Positions 58,563-64,000 of a stretch of DNA of 64,000 nucleotides are shown here, piece after piece (position 1 is the stretch's first letter; every line of letters begins with the position of its first letter). A program made the position numbers and the translations under genes. Below the pieces are notes generated by a model. The model was not told the DNA's origin. It worked only from the letters and a program-made list of their open reading frames with translations, and made no database searches. Origin of the DNA: Mesodorylaimus sp. YZB2_4 (lineage: Eukaryota > Nematoda > Enoplea > Dorylaimida > Dorylaimidae); assembly GCA_030248295.1 (NCBI GenBank), contig JASANH010000735.1, positions 496,001-560,000 on the forward strand, written 5' to 3'.

Positions 58563-60682
58563 TTTAGACCTGCGCGAAAAAATTAGATAAAAACGTGCAA
58601 TCCACTAAATTTTGCAGCTCCACTAAAAAAATTACCATTATCCTTTACGAATATGCAGAAATAACAATTTGTTATTTTTGGTAAGAAAACGTTTTCTAAT
58701 AAATTTTTGCGGGCGCTACTTTTTTCTGGCGGGATTTTGACAATTTGACATTTCCCGCGTCCAGCAGACAACTTTGCGCATTTCTGACTTTTACCTAAGG
58801 AAGCGGGAAATTCAAATTTTTAAGTTGATGGCGATCATTCCAATCAAAATTGCGTCGTGCATTACGCGTGCACGCTTGTTGTATAGTGATGTACTAAAAG
58901 TCATGGACTACGCACAAAGCTTGAGTCTGGTGCTGGTGCTGGTGAGTGAGCACTGGCTGATGTGGTCACCACACAACCCAGTTCACAATCCTCTGCTGCC
59001 CCCGCAATCATCATGCGCTGGCATTAGTTTGTGGGGGAGCTCAGCATGGAATGTGCTTTCACGAGGGTCAGCCTCATCGTCTGTATTTGAAATGTTTTAT
59101 TCGAAGGTCTCTTGGGGGGGGGGGGGGAGTCGGGGACAGGCACCCGGACCACATGACCAACAGATCTGGAAATCCAGGCGTCAGTTTAGTGACTTTCATA
59201 CTCTGACCCATGGCAGAAGTGGCCGGGCATGTCACTGTTCCATGGGCAGCTGCAGCCTGGCCGTGCTCACCATAGCTGGCCATTGCTTATGTCAGAGTGG
59301 CCCCGACCCCGATTCACCCCTTTTCCCATCCCAGTCAGGCTGATTGCAAGCTAAATACAATAGCTGCCCGAGGGCGGAGAGGTCCGGCTGGCAATCGACA
59401 CTGCATGGAACCAGCAGCTGGGGGCGTCCCGTCAGGCTCATGTTACAGTCATGGACTCGGAAGACGTGGACGGCTGCCCTGTGTAATAGGCATGGACTAT
59501 GCTCTCTGGCCTATTGGTGCACTGGTTTAGGGAACCAGTCTGCTTCTCCTTAATCGGGGCTGGCACGAGACAGTGTTCAGTTCAATTTGCAGGCATGGGT
59601 AGAGGACTGGTCGGCGAGCATGTCAGAACCCCTTTGACGGCCGACGCGTGCAGCTGCTCCCCAACCGGGGTGTGGGACAGTAAAGCTCGTAGGGAAGTGG
59701 TCCTGGACTGGTTCTTGTGGCTTGCCATCCTCTGGTCAGCCCTAGCCTGTCCTAGGGCGGGCCAAGGGTTGGGTCTTTGGCGTGCTAACCAGTCACCCCC
59801 TCCAGTCATACGGACCCGCCCGCGCTCTCATGCCTGCACTAGCTTCCCAAACTCGCCACCATGGCGAAACGAGCACGATTTCATAAACGCAGTCGAATTG
59901 ACCCTTGTGTTGTATTTTCTCACGCTGCCACGAGTTCTCACGCTGGTCTGACAAGGATTTTCTGGTAAGCAAACACTGCTTTCAGCTGATCCGCTTATTT
60001 CGCATTTGCCGTGCATGAACGGGTCGTGCACTGGCAGTTATCGGCCTCCACTGGCCCCTGGAGTGGCCTCTCCTGAGAGCAGGCACGGGAGTGCATTGTA
60101 GTTGCATTGCGCTGCCCCAAACTTGCGCAATGCATCTGCCGTGCAATCTCGTGATGCCCACTCGACCCAGCAACATTGAGGTCTGCAAGCACTCTGTGCC
60201 CTGCGAGTATATTCATCTGCGCATCTGCAACCCTGGCTCTGATGGTCACTGACCTGGTCGTCACTAGTGGCTGGTACTCTGGACTGGAGATGCCACAGGT
60301 GCGAGTTCGACTCCCGCTCGGGGCTCATGGTTTTTATTGTCTTGTTTCTCACCGCAACCACGCCTGGCGCGCAGGAGAGAATGTGGTCGACAGAAGTCGG
60401 CGGCACAGAAAGCTCTAAATCTTGCAGCTGTAACTACGGCTGAAACATCGACCCGAGGGGTGGACGTTTCTCAACTAGAGGAGGTTGATTACTTGCTCTA
60501 CTCGCCATGGCTCATTATTCATCGTCTGATTATTGATAATCTTTGAAAGATTTGAATTTCCCGCCAGGTTTTTTTCGAATGGCACATCAGGGAGTGTGGA
60601 AGAATCAGTCCGATCGGGTCTGCCCATCTGATCGGCCAGATCGCAGGATCAGTCGATGCTGACTATCTCGACTCTCAAAGTT
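58563..60682. other. intergenic region upstream of PRKDC; no gene seen
   Basis: The region should hold the PRKDC promoter. It contains a poly-G tract (59114-59127), a GCTGAAACATCAACCC-family repeat (about 60420-60515), a family B tRNA-like piece (about 60290-60345) and a GCGGGAAATTCAAATTT MITE end (58803). I found no frame with recognisable protein features. Confidence 0.55.
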
Positions 60683-60688
60683 TTTATT
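60683..60688 (-). terminator. putative polyadenylation signal of the PNP gene
   Basis: AATAAA on the minus strand lies 97 bases after the PNP stop codon. Confidence 0.6.
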
Positions 60689-60785
60689 CTTTTGTTTTGG
60701 CATGTGCAGTTTACTTTGTTGAATAAAAAGCAGCACCTTGAATTTAGGCTGACAGAAAACTGGTCACTTGGTCATCACAGGACGT

Positions 60786-61921
60786 TCAGGCACTTTTGGG
60801 CAGTTTCTTGATGATGGCACGGACCAGAGCGCACGCCTTCTCCGAACATTGCTGCCCCATCTCCAGCACCTCGGCGTGCACGTTGGGCGTGTCGACCACC
60901 ACCTCGCTGCCCGCCACGCTCGTGTCTTTCATTTCGGCTCTGAAAGGGACAGTGATAAGAGGAGAGTGGTCGGCGACACCCGGCTTACATGTTGGTCACC
61001 AGAGTGATGCCCAGCACTTTGAGGCCGCAGTGGCGGGCAGCCACCGTCTCGTGGGCCGTGCTCATGCCTGCAACAGAGACCATGTGACGGGCGGGGACCC
61101 CAACTCCCTCCTCCCGCTTACCAACAGCATCCCCGCCCAGGGCGAGCAACAGGCGACTCTCGGCCGGCGTCTCGAACTGTGGTCCTCCGGCCATGACGTA
61201 GACACCCTCGTGCAGCTTGATGCCCATCTCCTTGGCCGCGTCCAGGGCCAGTTTTCGCAGCTGCCGATCGTAGGCGTTGGCCATGGTCAGGAATCGGGGC
61301 CCGAACCTGAAGCCAACTAAGTCACAGTGGGCGTAGCTGGTACCCGTGCTTACTTTTCGTCATTGGGGCCTCGCAACGGACTGTTTCCAGCGAATCCGGG
61401 CAGGAAAATGTGGTCCTTCAAGGCCATCATGTCGCCCGCTTTGTACGACCGGTTCAGTCCGCCAGCAGCGTTCGTCAAGATCAGGGTGTCGATGCCGAGC
61501 AGTTTCATGACTCGGATGGGCAGGGCGGACTGAAATGGCGGTCAGTCGGCTAGAACTGAGGTCAGACAGTGCGCTTACCCTGGACAGGTCGTAGCCCTCG
61601 TAGGGGTGCACGCGTCCTTGCATGCACACGATCGTCTTGCCTTCCAACTCGCCGAACACGAACTTGCCAGCGTGGCCGGCCACTGAAACGCGGAGTGTCA
61701 GAAGGAGGCAGTCGAGGAGGGGGCGGCTGCTAACCAGTGCTGACGGGGAAGTTGGGCAGTTTCTCGTAGGGCAGCTCTTCTGGTTTCTCCAGCATCTGGG
61801 CGATCTTGCCCAGCCCCGACCCGCACACCAGTCCGATGGTCGGTCGATGACGAGTGGCCTGCCTCGCCACAGCCGCGATCTTCTCCACCTCGGCGTAGCA
61901 GTTCTCGCTGGGAATGGCCAT
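60786..61921 (-). CDS. PNP: purine nucleoside phosphorylase (trimeric type)
   Basis: Six exons in phase give 294 residues: 61921-61735, 61682-61579, 61529-61354, 61306-61122, 61067-60989 and 60939-60786. The start gives [16 protein letters not shown], and an upstream ATG was not needed. The phosphate loop reads [11 protein letters not shown]. Further signatures are [29 protein letters not shown] with [24 protein letters not shown] (purine-binding Phe and Glu) and [18 protein letters not shown]. Length and motifs match the low-molecular-mass animal enzyme, which splits inosine and guanosine with phosphate into base and ribose-1-phosphate in the cytosolic purine salvage pathway. It is transcribed in the same direction as PRKDC and lies upstream of it. 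Confidence 0.95.
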
Positions 61922-62308
61922 CGTGCGTGGGCGGGTGCGACTGGTCGCGGGCTTGACTCGACGAAGAATGCCCCCAGTGCACGCACTACTACTTTACAAT
62001 CCAGCCACGCTGACAGTTCTTGTTGCTCTGACCAGGCTTGTAAAGTTGCAGGCGGGGGCTTGCGGGCTAGCAGGGTGTTCGAGCGCGGCATTCCCATCTA
62101 CCTCTGACCCACTACCACCTATCATCTGAACCTTTCCTATTAGTGCCAAGTAAAACTGTAAGATCGAGCGGTTGCGCCCAACATCGGAAATGGGCACTCT
62201 TTCTGACAGATAGCACTGGCATACTGTAACCGCTAGTGATAAGACATCAGTGATGCGCAGATGCCGTATCTGAAACCATAGTTTACCCACCTCGCCCATG
62301 GTGATCCG
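61922..62308. other. PNP upstream region; no further gene seen
   Basis: This should carry the PNP 5' UTR and promoter. I see no supported exon or motif strong enough to name. Confidence 0.5.
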
Positions 62309-62316
62309 CTCTAATG

Positions 62317-63407
62317 CATGGCTATACTTAAGGAATTCTCAGGCTCTCCTAACCACGCTCAAACCGGTTCCACGGCCCCACTATCACTATAATAGTGATA
62401 GTGGGGCCGTGACCGGTTCTCTAACACGGAAAGAACTTGCCCATGGGCAAGCATGCAAGGAACAATACATAGGGTTCAAATTTGGAATTTTAACGCTATC
62501 GCGGAAATAATAGTTCCATTGAACTTCCCGCATCAGACTTGACCTTCTGACAAACTATCATGTTTTATATTTTTCCAATCAAAAAATTTCAATTTGGCGC
62601 TCCGACCCTGATGCGCAGGCGAGCAGACCTTTACATCGGCGCAAACTGGAAGTCTTACCGAATCAAATCAATAACTGATGTCCTACTCAACAGACCACCA
62701 GTATATGCTGGCTAGAGAAAGAGAAGATTGTTTGTGTAAACAGTACTGACTATCGTGTTTATTTTATCAGTAAAAACACTACTGATATTTCTCTGTAGCG
62801 TTTGCCAGAGCGCCAAAGAACCTGCGTGCGCATCTTACATCTAGCGGGCATCATACGCGCCAGATGATAACGAGAGCAGATCGCTTTACTTCAGAAGTTT
62901 TAAGCGAGAAAAGCTGCGTGCCGCGGCAATTGGTTTTGTACTGACGTCGCTCTGAAGCTTTCTTCAGTTTAGAGGCATTACTGTCACAATTTGAAACTAC
63001 ATAAACAACCGCGCACGGGGAAATTATCAACAGTAATTCTTTTCACAATTAGCTTTGTACTGCTTTGTGCACATGGGTACAGAGTGCTGGAGGAACTACG
63101 TAACCGGATACGCATGCTGCAGTAAATTTCGCGCTTGTAGCAGCTTATAGCAAGCGCCCAGCCAAGAACCTGCGTGCCGCCAAATTCAAATTTTTTGATT
63201 TGAAAAAAATAAAACATAATAGTTTGTTAGACGGTCTAGTAAAATGCGAGGAATTCAATGAAACTGTTATTTCCGCGATAGCATTCGAATTCCAAATTTG
63301 AACCCTCCTGTTTCATGCACGCGAGCCTATAGGCCAGTTCTTTCCGTGTTGGAGAACCGGTTTGAGCGTGGTTAGGAGAGCCTGAGAATTCCTTAAGTAT
63401 AGCCATG
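62317..63407. mobile_element. 1,091-bp non-autonomous DNA transposon with long inverted repeats and 8-bp target duplication
   Basis: The element starts CATGGCTATACTTAAGG and ends with the inverted form CCTTAAGTATAGCCATG. Exact CTCTAATG duplications flank it (62309-62316 and 63408-63415). The inverted repeats extend about 270 bp inward, through CTCAAACCGGTTC, AACACGGAAAGAAC, CGCTATCGCGGAAATAA and AATCAAAAAATTT. There is no transposase frame. An 8-bp duplication with central TA fits the hAT superfamily. Confidence 0.9.
62371..62411. mobile_element. 41-bp perfect-palindrome insertion with its own 8-bp target duplication
   Basis: Twenty-base arms (CACGGCCCCACTATCACTAT and its exact reverse complement) flank a single A. 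ACCGGTTC precedes (62363-62370) and follows (62412-62419). The opposite inverted repeat of the host transposon near 63355-63365 has one ACCGGTT site without the insertion, giving an internal empty-site control. Confidence 0.9.
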
Positions 63408-64000
63408 CTCTAATGAGCCTAGGTTGACCCCGCTGGTGCAGGATATGCGCCAAGCATATCGTTCTTTGTCTCCAACTGGCTAGGCCAGGGTGCGGCCCGT
63501 CTGCTTCCTGTTGGTGAGCCAGTGTCTGGTTCAGATTGCTCGTGCGCGGCTGCCAGTACAGCACTTGATTCTGGTGTATTGTTTTGAGTCGGTCCCGAGT
63601 CCTTACATCATTGTAGAGCATTCGGTGCACCTGTGCTCACAGTGACTGATGTCATCTGATGTTGGTTTGCTCTCCCCTTTCATAGTATGTCTCGCCTGAA
63701 GTACCTGCCGATGTCAGCATTAAAAGCACAATGTACGCAGGTGCTATAGGATTCTCGCAAGACTTGGTCAACCGCACGAGCTCCGAGTCAATGTGAATGC
63801 GGCACACGGCAGCATCAGCCGCAAATACCGTGCAAGCAAACTTCAAATTCTGGGCTGGATTAGCTGCAGCTGGGTCACCAACCTCGCTGAGGTGACTCTG
63901 TTAGCTTGGTTCGACCCGCCAACAACACAGAATGATCCTTCTGAAAATATTGAAGCATTCATGCTAAGCTGATTCAAACAGTGCGCACATTCAAACAGTC
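63408..64000. other. intergenic end of window, no gene seen
   Basis: After the transposon target duplication I see no exon, repeat or RNA gene that I can support. Confidence 0.5.

Noticed and set aside
58751..58810. Inverted pair of TTTCCCGC words upstream of PRKDC as E2F promoter sites
   Set aside because: The downstream word is part of a GCGGGAAATTCAAATTT repeat end found elsewhere in the window, so I could not separate a regulatory site from repeat sequence.
58774..59951. Open frames of 150-190 codons on the plus strand upstream of PRKDC
   Set aside because: Composition is low in recognisable motifs, frames run through a poly-G tract and repeat fragments, and no splice pattern or domain supports them.

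Overview
This window is nuclear DNA of an invertebrate animal. Genes are split by many short GT-AG introns, often 50-60 bp, and most introns end in a TTTTAG or TTTCAG acceptor. The gene set is metazoan: mesh, HIRA, DNA-PKcs and purine nucleoside phosphorylase. tRNA-derived SINEs, foldback elements and long poly-C/poly-G runs are abundant. The mesh gene and the compact introns would suit an arthropod-like protostome, but I cannot name the phylum from sequence alone.

Layout. (1) 70-3789 (+): the 3' part of an NRPS-like carboxylate reductase gene. It holds the end of a thioester reductase (R1) fused to a complete short-chain dehydrogenase (R2), the ATRR type of domain order. A decayed partial copy follows at 5842-7570. 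A two-exon 64-residue membrane microprotein gene (4002-4670) lies between them. (2) 8322-16497 (-): a complete mesh gene of 18 exons, ordered signal peptide, NIDO, AMOP, vWD, Sushi, transmembrane. A two-PDZ protein gene (12142-13638, +) lies inside its eighth intron. (3) 16923-21910 (+): a complete HIRA histone chaperone gene of 23 exons, head-to-head with mesh across 425 bp. (4) 22933-58562 (-): a very long PRKDC (DNA-PKcs) gene, convergent with HIRA, running from a likely start codon to a separate FATC exon. Its introns carry most of the repeats in the window. (5) 60786-61921 (-): a complete six-exon purine nucleoside phosphorylase gene. (6) 62317-63407: a non-autonomous transposon with long inverted repeats and an 8-bp target duplication.

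The most unusual structures are four. First, an inverted copy of the PRKDC 3' end plus an intronic tRNA-Lys gene lies in an upstream intron of PRKDC itself and is flanked by foldback-MITE ends, like a Pack-MITE capture. Second, a 41-bp perfectly palindromic insertion with its own 8-bp target duplication sits inside a larger transposon that also has one; the opposite inverted repeat preserves the empty site. Third, a roughly 1.6-kb foldback element is centred on four 38-bp tandem repeats. Fourth, the tandem-reductase NRPS-like gene has a partial copy in which one exon is far better preserved than the others.

Exon models for mesh, HIRA, PNP, the PDZ gene and the R1-R2 gene were built by hand. 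Reading phase was checked across every junction, and each set sums to a whole number of codons. For PRKDC I checked the last exons and anchored the rest by recognisable protein segments only.
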